Shown here piece by piece: positions 11,824 through 23,157 of a stretch of 64,000 bases of DNA (the stretch's first letter is position 1; the number at the start of each line of letters is the position of its first letter). Below the pieces are notes generated by a model, which had not been told where the DNA came from, did not search any database, and worked only from the letters and a program-made list of their open reading frames with translations. The DNA comes from Ailanthus altissimus (taxonomy: Eukaryota > Streptophyta > Magnoliopsida > Sapindales > Simaroubaceae), in the NCBI GenBank assembly GCA_946807835.1, contig OX327700.1:28680001-28744000 (forward strand). The letters are read 5' to 3'. The translations under genes and the position numbers were made by a program.

Positions 11824-12300
11824 TATTTAAGTTTTTTGGGTTGAGTGGTAAACTATGTAAAATTGTAAAGATTTATTTTTATTACTAATATTATGCCTCA
11901 CTTTGCCACCTAATAGCTTAAGTTTTTAGGTTAAATAGTGAATTGCGTGAAACTGTTAAGACTTGTCTTTAATACTAATATTAATTTTTTACTTATCAAG
12001 TTTATCTTTTGAATTGAGTGATAAACTAATAAATAACATATTTTTGGGATTCAGTTTGGTAAATTAATGAATATTATGTCCGTAAACTAATATATATTAT
12101 TTCTTTAAGATCTACTTTACCTTTAGAGATCCATTTCGCTGACTTTAAAAACTTAGATCTATATTTCACATGAGGAGATTATTAAGATTTGTCTTTAGTA
12201 CTAATATTGACATTCATTTATTAGTTTAAGTTTTTGAGTTAAATGCTAATCTAATAAATATTATATCTTGGGTGAGTAAAATATGTTATCTCTTAATCAC
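11824..12300 (+). repeat. Degenerate ~85-bp repeat array, right part
   Basis: This continues the array at 6035-6413. At least three further imperfect units with GGGTTGAGTGGTAAACTATG-like cores and AAGACTTGTCTTTAATACTA-like tails occur before UGT similarity resumes at 12306. The TTAAG-T-rich context at both LINE edges (6405 and 11826) is consistent with a target-site duplication inside one repeat unit. Confidence 0.6.
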
Positions 12301-12679
12301 TTCATTCTACGAGCTCGAACCCAGAGCTAATGATCCTATAAGAGCAAATTTTTCATTCCTTGTCTATACCATTAACCTTCTCATACCCTACTTCAAGCTT
12401 GGAGACCATTCGTCTTTATGAAAGCCCTAATCATGTTGAACTTGACTACATAAAGTGGTTAAACCTTCAAACTAAGAGTTTTGTGCTATAGGTCTCATTT
12501 GGAAGCTTTCTTTTAGTTTTAGGCTCTCAATAAACGAAATTGCAGTTGGTTTGAGAAATAGTGGGGTTTGATTTTTTGTGGGTGCTTCATAGGGAAATTT
12601 GTATAATTAAATAGAGTTCCGGTGATAAGGGACTATTAGTGCCTTAGTGTGACCAGATGAAAGTTATTGACGGAGGATC

Positions 12680-14665
12680 TAATATATGTGGGTGTATGCA
12701 TGTGCTATTGTGTCTATTGCCTAAAATATATATCATGTACATATTAAACGCGGCGGAAGCGTACAATAAACAATAAACACAATAAATAAATATATATTAA
12801 TCTTATTAATATATTTGTAAAGGTTGAGAACTCACCTCAACGTGTAACGTTATACACGTATTTTCTCGGAGTCTGCATGAAGACCAACTCGTGGGCAGTT
12901 CTAGTCACCAATACGATGGACTTGGTGAGCTAGAACAGTAACCTCATATTTAACACTGAGTTTAATTCTTAAACCCCAAAATAATCGGATAGTTTGTATT
13001 CATCATTTTCTCTAAAAGGATAAGGAAATGAAATTTAAAGTAATTCACAATTGCTTCTTTTAGTACCATAAAAAAAAATGAAACAATTTCACTTTTCCTT
13101 TTCTCCTTTTTTTTTTCTTCTTCTCTTCCTCTTAGCACCATTTCTCTTCTTTTCTCTTTCTCCATTTCCTATTTCTCGGCACAGCATACACACATCGCCT
13201 CAGTGCCTTAAGGAAATTGAAACAATTCAATTTCCTTTCCATTTCAATTTCACTCAGCACTTTGGAAGAAAATGAATTCATTTTCTTCCTTCTGCTAACA
13301 CACGTACACTGTAATGAAAATGAAGGAAATCACCATTTCACTTTACCCATACCTTCATACAAAATATATCTTAAACATATATATATATATTAAAATAATA
13401 ATTTAATATATTATATAATATAAAATAAATAATATAATATAATATTATAAATAGATATCTAAGATTATTTAACAATTAAATAATCATAGTGTGAAATAAT
13501 TATTTTGCCCCTCATAAATAGTTACCAAATCTACCCTTAGTGGGTCTCACCAAATTTCACACTTGAATAAACTTAACTGAAGGTCTACAATGCTACACGT
13601 GTCATTATACAATTAGTAAATAATAATTATTGACTATTTACTGTATTTAACACTTAAATACAGCCACACGCACATTTTCGTGGTATTGTTGAATATTGTT
13701 AGATTAAACACTTTAATCTAGCACGTTGTCCCAGTGCATAACGAGTACACTCCATATCGCGAGACTCCCTAGGTCCTATGCTTGATTCATCAAATGGAAC
13801 TATTTTATGAGTCTGTGAGTAATACCCCACGCACACATCACGGATATTACAAATCAGTGCGTTGAACTATACAAGCTGAGGTTACAACACATATATATAG
13901 TCCTTCTGCCATGATATTCTGGATGTGTGAGGATATAGATTATCACTATCAAATCCCCTAATGCTCATCCATATCTTATCTTCAGACTGGTATCTCACAA
14001 AACAATATGTGCAAACTCATTTGCCATATTGTTCTATCTTAGCGGAACTCTTTCCCATGATTAATACTTGTGGCCATAAGATTTCTCAAGATATAGTCTC
14101 GAAGCATCTGGATATTGAACTTCCTATACGAGCTGATGGATTCCATATTTGTATACACCAGACTCCATAAGCATCATATTATATCCAGCGACACCCAACG
14201 GTCACACCATGAAAGGTTTGTGACACGTGAAACCAAAGTATGGTAGATCATTTACAAGCCCACTATGACACTCAGGTTAAAGGATCACATATACTACTCA
14301 ACTCGAGAGGACCCTCCGTTGACGGCTTATATAGAATGCCTATCACAGGCCCTTGTGATTCTATCCCATATCCAGTCTTAACTAGATGCTTATATGTCAA
14401 TACGAGCTCCAAGCTCACAGTCGGTTAGGAATTAACATTTATACCCTATAGGTACGACATATGCTGATCTATGTACAAAGATATCCACTGACAGACCCGC
14501 ATCGACAGAAATAGATCAGGGACAATTATTCGAAAACATATTTGCGCAACTAGCATTTTCTGACACCCGATTGCAACTCTTACAACTATACAGTTACTAG
14601 TATATTCTCAAGAGATTTATCAAATTGACATTTTCCTTATTGACTAGCATCTTCTCTTGTTACCA
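12680..14665 (-). mobile_element. Second copy of the ~2-kb LTR, inserted in UGT relic 2
   Basis: Read on the minus strand, this copy matches the solo LTR at 6626-8722 and the LTR at 61095-63036. Shared landmarks on the plus strand include GTATGCATGTG at 12696, AACGAGTACACTCCATATCG at 13740, and the CGGATATTACAAATC block near 13850. Its 3' end (12680) directly abuts UGT coding similarity. Its 5' end is missing or rearranged: a piece of the LTR start lies in the opposite orientation at 14850. Short ORFs here are chance frames within an LTR. Confidence 0.7.
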
Positions 14666-14849
14666 AATTCTCCACCCTCACCTCTTTCATGACTCTCCAA
14701 CCAATCTTCCTCAATTGACATACTATTTGCGATTTGATTTGCTCCAATGGAGAGTGTAAGAAAATAAACACCTACAAAGACTTCTTCTCAAATAGAGTTT
14801 CATTCGTAATATCTCAAAAATTCGCCTCCAGAAGGATGAAACAATACTT

Positions 14850-15050
14850 TTGTTAGGATTTGTGTTTATGTGCTATTTCTAAATTTACATATATTTATGT
14901 ATTTATACAAATATACATTTTTATTAAATCATTAATACTCATTAATATGGTACTATATATATAACATTATAGACATTGTACCCATTAATATGGTACATGC
15001 TCAATAAGAAAAATGCTAATCAATAAGGAAGATGCATTTTTTGGCACCAT
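14850..15050 (+). repeat. Inverted fragment of the same LTR family (LTR start)
   Basis: The plus strand reads TGTTAGGATTTGTGTTTATG, matching the terminus of the LTR at 63036 (read on minus) and 6626. It continues into a block with AATGCTAATCAATAAGGAAG, which resembles in reverse the text at 14630-14655. So the LTR start sits head-to-head with the minus-strand LTR body. Confidence 0.5.
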
Positions 15051-16064
15051 AATTTTTGCTAATACTGAAACCCAAGTTTTAGTCTAAATTTTTTCAAACA
15101 AAGCTGAATTTGAGTTCATATTTAGGTCGAATCCATGTAATCCAGCCCAATTATAAATCTTTTTTTTTTAAAAAAAATTTCTAATTTTTTTTATCTTTTA
15201 CAGACCATGTTGTGATCAAATCTTCATATTTGAGCATCTTTAATTAATTGATTTTAAGCATATCTCGAGTTCTTTGCTCTTATTTGGCATCCATTGCTTG
15301 ATAAAGAGAAAGAGATCTCTAAATTAATCAACTATATTAACACTTTTTTTTTCTTTGATCATGATTATTTTATTTCTTAATTTCTTTAGAAAGAAGCCCA
15401 CTTACAAGATAAGGAGATGCATAGCACCACATGCACATTTCTCAAAAAAAAAAAAAAACCACGAGAATGATTTTATTACATAAAAGACAACTATATTCTT
15501 TTTTTGTTTGAACCAAAAAAAACAAGCCCCAAAAATACAACTCCCTTGTTTTTACACAACAGTTACGTGCAAAAACTCATAATATTCATGGATCAAGCTT
15601 CAGCTGCGATGGAGATTTTATTGAGATGATTAATTGCGAGTCTGCGACATGAGCTGCCGAGCTGTGTTGAGACGATCAGCTGCGTCTTGAGCTATATTGA
15701 AGATGGAGAAGAAATTTTGGTAGAGAGATGGAAGAAGAAAATGCAATTTTGGTAGCATTGGAGTTGGAGGATGAGGACGACTTGGATGAGACCGTGGGAT
15801 GGGATTTAGGAATTAGGCTTTTACTTTTTATTTTTTTTCTTTTACTTTTAGTTTTAACCTTTAAGAATTTTACTTTGTAGCCTAGTTTTAGGATTAAAAA
15901 AACAACAAAAATAAAATCATGCAAACCTAGATATTCGCCGAGCTTGTAAAACCTGGATCTGGCCCGGATTTGAATTTAAAAAAAATATAATTTAAATTTT
16001 TTCGGATTAGAATTCTAATTTTTTTTAAATTTGAAGTTAAGCTAAATTGCCATCCTTAATCTCG
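15051..16064. other. Spacer between the LTR copy and the UGT relic 2 tail
   Basis: The stretch is AT-rich with poly-A and poly-T runs. The right edge reads TTGCCATCCTTA (about 16051-16062), which looks like one hAT-type terminal inverted repeat, but I could not find a matching left end. A minus-strand 82-aa frame (15676-15924) is low complexity and not convincing. No gene is supported. Confidence 0.4.
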
Positions 16065-16229
16065 CTATCATCTGTAATCAACTTTGATGCATTCATTAGT
16101 AACATTTAATCATTTTATGTACTTACTCGAAGAGCCACAGAAATAGATGAATCTATAACATTTGTCGCTTATGTTTTTCCTATCTGAATGTACAAGTATT
16201 ACCTGCTTAGTAAAATCTATCCCTTTTGT

Positions 16230-16636
16230 CAAAGATCATCTTAAATTTAAGAACTATGTTCATTTACTTTGTTACTGTAAATGTTTACTATACCTACAAG
16301 ATAATTTCACGTTCACGAATCTCATAATATTTCCCATATAATAAGAACACAAGAGCAACCTAATTCATGTGATTCTTGTTAATTAATCCGAGATCCCCGA
16401 TTCTCAGGTTTAATTCAAATACCCCCGCTACAAGAACCAAGATAATCATAAATCAAGCACGTGATTCTTTGTCAGCCAATTTGAATATAGCCTTCTGGAG
16501 TAAATAAACAAACTTTATATTTTCGAGTAAATCAAATATTAAAAATTAAAATGATCACTTGGTAAGGTAAGGACGTTAGTAACATTGAATTCTTATTTAT
16601 AGACTTGATCAAAGTTTGTTCAGTCACATTCCGGCG
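16230..16636 (+). promoter_or_regulatory. Upstream region of the third UGT copy
   Basis: This AT-rich stretch precedes the start codon at 16637. A TATA-like TTATTTATA at 16593-16601 lies about 40 bases before the ATG. No other recognisable element is seen. Promoter function is inferred from position only. Confidence 0.35.
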
Positions 16637-19172
16637 ATGACTCCCCTTGCATCAGAAACATCCACCGTGTGCCATGTGGTGGCAATGCCTTATCCTGGCC
16701 GTGGCCACATCAATCCCATGATGAACCTCTGCAAGCTACTAGTTTCTAAAACCAACAACATACTCGTCACTTTTGTAGTAACCGAAGAGTGGCTCGGTTT
16801 CATCAGCTCCGACCCCAGACCAGAGAGAATCCGGCTTGCTTCACTACCCAATGTCATACCCTCTGAGCTGCTTCGAGCCGCCGACTTTAATGGGTTCCTT
16901 GAAGCTGTTATGACTAAGATGGAGGCTCCGTTCGAGCAACTCCTCGGTCGGCTGAAGCTGCCGGCGGCGGCTCTGATCATAGCTGACAGTTGGTTGTTTT
17001 GGGTGGTTGGTGTAGGGAACCGGAGCAATATTCCGGTGGCTACGTTTTGGCCTATGTCAGCCACTGTCTTCTCTATATTTCAACATTTTGACCGCATACT
17101 TAAAAACCAACACTTCTTTGGTAAGGACAAGTCAACTTTTGCTTCTTGCTTTTTTTCACTTCCCTTGTTAGAATTTTTTGTTTTCATTTTTGGATAAATC
17201 AAATGGAAGGAATTACGGTACTTGTTTGAGAAAAATTTGCGTTACTTTCTTGATGCACTTGTAGACAACTAGATATAAGCCTCATTTAGGTTGCCTCGAG
17301 CATAGCTCGAATAGTTATGAATGCATTTTTTTCCTTGAGTTTAATTAAAATTAGAAAACAAAAACTAAAGGTTGGTATTTCATAAACGGGATTTCTCATT
17401 TTTATCCAAACTTTTCTTAACTTTTTTTTATTTAAAAAAAATGCCTCATTTTAAGTTTTGTAAAGTCGCACTTGCTTTTAATGGTCCAGTAATTTAAAAT
17501 TTTACGGTGCATCCTTTAAATTTTAAATTCGATTCTTTCTTCTCCATGTATAAAACCAAAAAAAAAAGTTTTGTGAAATCTAAATCACAACTATACATTA
17601 TTTTTATTATTCTTTATCTATACTTTTAAAAGAAATTATATTATACTTTTCAATTAGTAATTAATAATTTTCACTTCAAGCGACAGACCAAGTGTTTATT
17701 AAATAGTTACTCTTGGTAACTTTCAAAATATTCATTACACAAATTTATTGGTGATTTTTGACATATCACTTAATAAAAAATATTTTAATATTACTTTAAA
17801 AATGTAATCTCACTCGTAAATTTTGAGTATTCTTGGCGCATACACTATCACCCTTGGATTATTATTATTTTTTTCATCCGGACTTTTACAATAGTGTTTC
17901 TATTAGAATATTGCCCATAATATCAAATTTACTAGTGAAAAAGTTAGAATAAACAATTTGATTTTCGAAATCAAGAAAAGTGATTTTTTTTCCGGGAGAG
18001 CGGAGAATCCTGAAAAGAGCCATTGCCATTTGAATGTTCATATCACTTTCATTTGTAATATTAATTGAAACAAAAGCATCCAAGTTATAATTCTGAAATT
18101 TTTTCCTTAGTTTGTTTCTTAGAGGTCTTTTTTTCTCTCTTTTTTTTTTTTATTACTTTCAATGTACCTGATGATCGATAAATCTTGCATGGTATGATCT
18201 TGTCAAAATTCGACAATGTAAGGCCACAAACTAGTTGTACAAATGAATTTGCTTTCTCTACTATTCTGACAGAAATTGGCGAGCAACGTGTAGACAGCAT
18301 CCCTGGAGTATCTTCAACACGTCTGCTGGACTTTCCTTTGATCAGTAATGGCGGCATCGACCCCTATATACTGCAGCGATTATATGATGTTATGTCATGG
18401 GCGCCTAAAGCACAGTATCTCTTATTCAATTCAATCTACGAGCTCCATTGATGCTTTAAGAGCAAAATTCTCATTCCCCATTTACCCCGTTGGGTCTGTC
18501 ATGCCTTGCTTCAAGCTTGGAGAACATTCCTCTTCATCAAGTCCTAGTCATGGCGAACTTGACTACATCGAGTGGCTAAACCTGCAGCCTAACAGTTCTG
18601 TGCTATATGTCTCATTCGGGAGCTTTCTTTCAGTTTCAGGAACTCAGATGGATGAAATTGCAGCTGGTTTGAGAAACAGTGGGGTTCGATTTTTGTGGGT
18701 AGTTCGTGGGGAAATTAGTAAATTAAAAGAGGGTTCTGGTGATAAGGGACTGTTAGTGCCCTGGTGTGACCAGATGAGAGTGTTGTCACATCCTTCTGTT
18801 GGAGGATTTTTGACACATTGCGGATGGAATTCTGTTCGAGAAGGAGTCTTTTCGGGTGTTGCTTTTCTTACATTTCCTGTTGCATTTGATCAAGCCACTA
18901 ATGGTAAGTTAATTGAGGAGGAGTGGAAGATTGGTTGGAGAGTTAGAAGAGAGGTGAGGGATAATAACTTGGTGACAAGAGATGCCATCACGGGGCTTGT
19001 TCAGAAGTTTATGGATGTCGAAAGTAATGAAATGAAAGAAATGAGGAGAAGAACTAAAGAATTGCAGGAGATTTGTCAACATGCAATTTCGGAAGATGGG
19101 TCATCTGAAATCAACATCAAATCCTTCATCAGGGACATTTCGCAATACTCTTGCTCATTATCCGAAATGTAG
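16637..19172 (+). pseudogene. UGT87A: UDP-glycosyltransferase 87A-like gene, near-complete, one frameshift
   Basis: GT1-family enzymes of this type move a sugar from a UDP-sugar to a small acceptor in the cytosol. Exon 1 is 16637-17120 (start ATG, MTPLASETSTV); the intron is 17121-18272 (GT-AG, splicing G|AA); exon 2 is 18273-19172. Visible are the catalytic-type His24 in GRGHINP and the PSPG donor box at 18762-18893 (WCDQMRVL, FLTHCGWNS, ending FDQ). The family length of about 460 aa fits. However, at 18440-18451 the frame reads GAGCTC then CATTGA, a stop, and the PSPG half continues in another frame. The equivalent site of relic 2 (GAGCTCGAACCCAGAGC, 12312) shows that about 11 bases are missing. 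Unless this is a sequencing error, the product lacks its donor-binding domain. Aligned genomic reads would settle it. Confidence 0.8.
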
Positions 19173-19397
19173 TCTTGGAGGGAAGTGATGAGCAGTGGTT
19201 ATTAGAAAATTCCCGAAAAGCAATTGCCAAAAAAAGAATAAGAAAAGATTGATCGATCTGTATGAGCATGGAAATTTGAACATGAGCTTCTTGTAGTAAT
19301 AACACAAGAATCAAGTTGAAAATTAGACGTTGCATTGCACAAGTTAACCTTCTTAAAATTATTATTGGATTGCACTTGCGAGAATATTAATTAAAAT

Positions 19398-20075
19398 TTA
19401 TTGGGATATAATTTAAAAATTAAGTTAAGTGCGTAGGATATACGAGGATCGAAGACGAACGCGAAAGAAAGCGAAAAATGAAGAAAGACACACTAGGCGC
19501 CAGCATCGCGGTGACCAGGTGTGGGCGTCATAGCGCCTAATCCAATACCTGAGCGCCACGGCGCCCAGGCGGGAGCACCAGCGCCGCGGCGGTGAGCGCT
19601 GAGCGCAGCAGCGCTCAACACAAAAATCCGTTTCTCGTTTTGAGTTTTTCTTATTTCGTCTCTCACTTATTTTAGAACTCCTTAATACGACTCCTACACG
19701 TTTAGGGTAAACTTAAGACGTCTCAAAGCCTATATAAAAGGCTCTCAATTGACTTGTAAACACATCTTAGTGATCATCAATAATATTTGTGATAGGTTGT
19801 GAAATCTTAGTAGTTCTTTGTAAGAGAAAATTCTTAGAGTGTAAGAGAGAGTTTTCTTTGTGATCTTTCTTGTAAAAGGCATACTTTGTGAGTGCCTTGA
19901 GATTTATAATAAGAGAAGAGTGTGATCTTGATCTGCGGTGGACTTAGACAAGTTGCCGAACTACGTAATTCTTTGTGTGTTCTTCTTCGTACAATTTCTC
20001 TCTTTATTTCTTAATTACTTGTTCTGCATATATTGCTTGGGTGATTTTGCTTGTTTGTATGCTTCCGCTTCAACA
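19398..20075 (+). repeat. 5' LTR of the deleted Copia element
   Basis: It aligns to 23158-23832 along its length. It contains a conspicuous GC-rich island (19497-19615) with repeated GCGCC and CGGCG words, a TATATAAAAG promoter box near 19731, and ends CTTCAACA three bases before the PBS. The expected TG start appears mutated to TATTGGG, so the left edge is approximate. Confidence 0.75.
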
Positions 20076-20078
20076 AAC

Positions 20079-20091
20079 TAGTATCAGAGCT
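20079..20091 (+). other. Primer binding site of the deleted Copia element
   Basis: TAGTATCAGAGCT, three bases after the 5' LTR, differs by one G-to-A change from the initiator tRNA-Met type PBS. Confidence 0.75.
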
Positions 20092-20103
20092 AGGTTCTAA
20101 GCA

Positions 20104-20890
20104 GACATAGCCACACCCAAGTATGAGGTAGAGAAATTCAATGGTACGAATGACTTTAATCTGTAGAAGATGAAGGTTAATGCGTTATTGGTGAGCCAAA
20201 TGCTTGGTTCGGTATTAGAGGAGACTGCAGCTCCATCTAGTGATGAAGAGAAGACGCCAGAGTCATCTAAAGCTGAAGTAGAAAGAAGAGACATTCAAGA
20301 AAGAGCTCATAGTACAATCGTTCTGTCATTGAGCGATGAAATACTAAGAGAAGTAGTAGGTGAAATGACGGTAATAGGTCTTTGGAAGAAGCTTAACTCT
20401 CTTAATATGAGGAAATCGTTGGCCAACAGATTGCATATAAAGAATAAGCTATATCAGTTATCTATGTTAAAGGGGACGCCAATGAAAGATCATATAGACA
20501 CCTTCAATAAGATCATCCTTGATCTTGAGTCTATTAACATCAAAATAGAGCAATTATCCTGCTGAGTTCACTCCTCAAGAGTTATGAGAGCTTTATTGAT
20601 ACGCTACTCTACGACAGAGAGAGTTTAACGATGAGTGATGTGAAACCATCATTAAACTCAAAGTTATTAGGGAAGCAGATTGAGGGTAATGCAAAAAGTT
20701 TATCTGTAAGAGGAAGGCCCTCATATAGAGATGGAAAGAAAAAATGCTCAAGATCGAAGTCTAGAACTCCTAAAAAGTTCTATTGCTGCAAGAAAAATGA
20801 GCACTTCATAAAAGACTATCCGGAGAATAGAGCACAAGACAAGAAGAAAGCGGATGCTGCGCTTGCCTATGATGATAGCTATGACAGTTA
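20104..20890 (+). pseudogene. Copia gag remnant with CCHC zinc knuckle
   Basis: From 20104 the frame reads YEVEKFNGTNDFNL and then TAG where Trp is expected. It continues to 20565 with the retrotransposon gag (UBN2-like) pattern LWKKLNSLNMRKSLANRL and MKDHIDTFNKII. A frameshift follows. A second frame (20631-20890) carries a basic region and a zinc knuckle, FYCCKKNEHFIKDYP, in which the final Cys is replaced by Tyr. The hAT element starts 37 bases further on. Confidence 0.75.
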
Positions 20891-20918
20891 GAGACATCGT
20901 CGTTATTGATGGTAATAA

Positions 20919-22276
20919 CTCTGAACTAGGGATGGTAGCGAGCGGGTTTGGGATGGATACCTCTAATATCATATCTATATCCGCTTAAAAAATAAAATAC
21001 CATATCCTTCCCAAACCCGTTGCGGGTTTGGAGTACTATTACCAAACTCGCACTTGTGGGTTTATACTTATTACCAAACTCAGAACGGGTTATCCACAGA
21101 TTTTAAGTAGGTTTTCAACTAATATAATAAAAAATAATATTATAATATTAATTTAATTGAAAATTTTTAAATTATTACAATTAAAATAATATCAATTATA
21201 CTTTCAATTTTATTTACATTAAATGTTATAATTTTAACTTCAATTTTTATTTTAATTACATTAAATGTTATAATTTCAAATCTAATCTCAATTTTAATTA
21301 TGATAAATGTTATAATTTCAATTACCTTAAATATTTTAATTTTAATTTTAATTACGTTAAATATTATAATTCCAAATCCAATTTTGATTTCAATTACGTT
21401 AAATATTATAACTCCAAATCCAATTTTGATTTCAATTACGTTAATGTTATAATTATAATTTCAATTTCGATATCAATTATATTAAATATTATAATTCTTA
21501 TTCCAATTTTGATTTCAATTATGTTAAATGTCATAATTTTAAATTCAATTTCGATTTCAATTATATTAAATGTCATAACTCTAAATCAAATTTTGATTTC
21601 AATTACATTAAATTGTTATAATTTCAATTTCGATAGTTAAATGTTATAATTCCAAATTCAATTTCAATTACGTTAAATATTTTAATTTCAATTCTATTTC
21701 TAATTTTATTTACCTTAAATATTATAATTCTTGTATTAAATGTTATAATTTTAAATCCAATTTCAATTTTAATTACATTAAATGTTATCATTCTAAATTC
21801 AATTTCAATTGCGTTAAATGTTTAATTCTAATTACAATTACAATTTCAATTAAGTTAAATGTTATAATTTCAATTACGTTAAATATTAAATATTTTAGTT
21901 CTAATTTCAATTATATTAAATGCTATAATTTTATTTTTAATTTTAATTACAATCATTAGTCCATTTGAACTAATTTTATTTATGTTTATTGAATAGTATG
22001 AGCAATGTCAAATCAAATATAGACTTTTTGATATGAGATAAAAATAAATGTAAAAATAATCAACTCATATTTTATTTATTTATATTTTTTTAAATGTAGT
22101 ATGTGCGGATACCTGTTGTGAGTATCTGCGGATTTTTCACCAAAACTATACCCGTACCAAATCCGTTGCGGGTTTTAATTTTGAATACCAAACCCCCTTC
22201 AAACCTTATCAAATTCTTCCCAATGCGGGCGAATTTTAGCCGGTTTGCGAATTATTTTGCCATCCCTACTCTGAAC
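20919..22276. mobile_element. Non-autonomous hAT element with 8-bp target-site duplications
   Basis: The element proper is 20927-22268 (1342 bp). It starts TAGGGATGG and ends CCATCCCTA, forming a 9-bp perfect terminal inverted repeat. CTCTGAAC precedes it (20919-20926) and follows it (22269-22276), giving the 8-bp duplication typical of hAT. No transposase frame exists. The subterminal parts are G-rich, with CGGGTTTGG words. The centre is a satellite-like array. Removing it rejoins the Copia gag and protease sequence. Confidence 0.9.
21170..21960. repeat. Satellite-like AT-rich array inside the hAT element
   Basis: About 18 imperfect copies of a unit of roughly 40-50 bases, built from TCAATTACGTTAAATGTTAT and AATTCCAAATCCAATTTTGA-like phrases, run head to tail. 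G is almost absent on this strand outside the ACGTTAAAT and TTGATT words. No coding potential. Confidence 0.75.
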
Positions 22277-22278
22277 AA

Positions 22279-23067
22279 TGGGTTCTTGATTCTGGTTGCA
22301 CTTTTCACATATGCCCGCACAAGTCTTGGTTTACAAATTTTTAGCCCATTAGTGGTGGTAAGGTCTTAATGGATAATGACATTGCATGTCAGATGATGAA
22401 AATTGATAGTGTTAAACTTAAGCTACATGATGGGCGAGTAAGAGAGTTGACAGATGTTAGGTATATTCTTGACTTGAAAAGGAACTTGATCTCGCTAGGG
22501 ACTTTAGACCAGAATTGCATCAGGATCGACGGAGGGATTTTAAAAGGGACGTCAAATCATGGATTGATATATAAGAGGGATGAGGACAACAATGAAATGA
22601 TAAGAGGATACATAGACTTAGATTATGCAGGTGATCTAGATAAGAGAAGATCGTTGACGGGTTATGTATTCACAATGTTTAAGTGTAGTGTGTGTTGGAG
22701 ATCAGTTCTACAACATGTGGTTGCACTCTCTACCACAGAGGCAGAGTACATAACTGTTGGAGAAACTATCAAGGAAGCTGTGTGGTTAAAAGACATATGT
22801 GCGGAGGTATTGGCTAGTGAAGATGTGAACACCGGTGTATATTGTGACAGCCAGAGTGCTATACACCTAAGCAAGCATCAAGCGTTCCACGAGAGGTCGA
22901 AACACATTGATGTAAGACTCCATTACATTCGAGATATTGTCCAAAGTGGTGAAGTTAGTCTAAGGAAGATAGCGTCGTCTAAAAACCCTGCTAATATGTT
23001 GACTAAACCACTGCCCTCGGTTAAGTTCGTCCTATGCAAGGACTTATCGGGAGTCACTACTTTGTAA
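22279..23067 (+). pseudogene. Copia protease fragment fused to RNase H
   Basis: From 22279 the frame gives WVLDSGCTFHICP, the Copia protease site with an intact DSG, then an in-frame TAG at 22342. Beyond it an open frame (22369-23067, 232 aa) runs through the end of the protease region (RLTDVRYILDLKRNLISL-like) into gag-pre-integrase. At DNNEMIRGYIDLDYAGDLDK it jumps straight into RNase H (STTEAEYI, CDSQSAIHL, ERSKHIDVR). The integrase and reverse transcriptase have been deleted in frame. The product would have no replication function. Confidence 0.8.
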
Positions 23068-23157
23068 GGGTGACCGAAGATGGGAAAATGAGAAATCAAG
23101 TTACTTTTGTGGATGATTTTGAATCAATGAGGGGATTTGTGAGAATATTGATTGAAA

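Larger units (their letters stand above)
4362..16110 (+). pseudogene. UDP-glycosyltransferase 87A-like relic 2, split by nested insertions
   Basis: Recognisable pieces, all on the plus strand, are as follows. 4362-4557 is the start codon plus the N-terminal domain, with TAA replacing codon 7. 5277-5600 is the rest of exon 1, degraded, ending near a GTGAGG donor. 5932-6030 is the start of exon 2 (EEHVDYIPVV). 12306-12679 is mid exon 2 from YELEPRAN to just past the WCDQM start of the PSPG box, with several stops. 16065-16110 is the C-terminal tail, INFDAFISNI. A 719-bp insert splits exon 1, a 6.3-kb stack of repeat array, LINE and solo LTR splits exon 2, and a second LTR copy plus other sequence replaces the PSPG region. 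The gene is dead several times over. Assigning the final piece to this copy is an inference from order. Confidence 0.8.

Noticed and set aside
13078..14428. Several 60-70-aa ORFs
   Set aside because: They lie within a copy of the ~2-kb LTR, and the other LTR copies do not keep these frames.
15676..15924. 82-aa Lys/Ser-rich minus-strand ORF
   Set aside because: Low complexity over poly-A/T runs, with no supporting structure.
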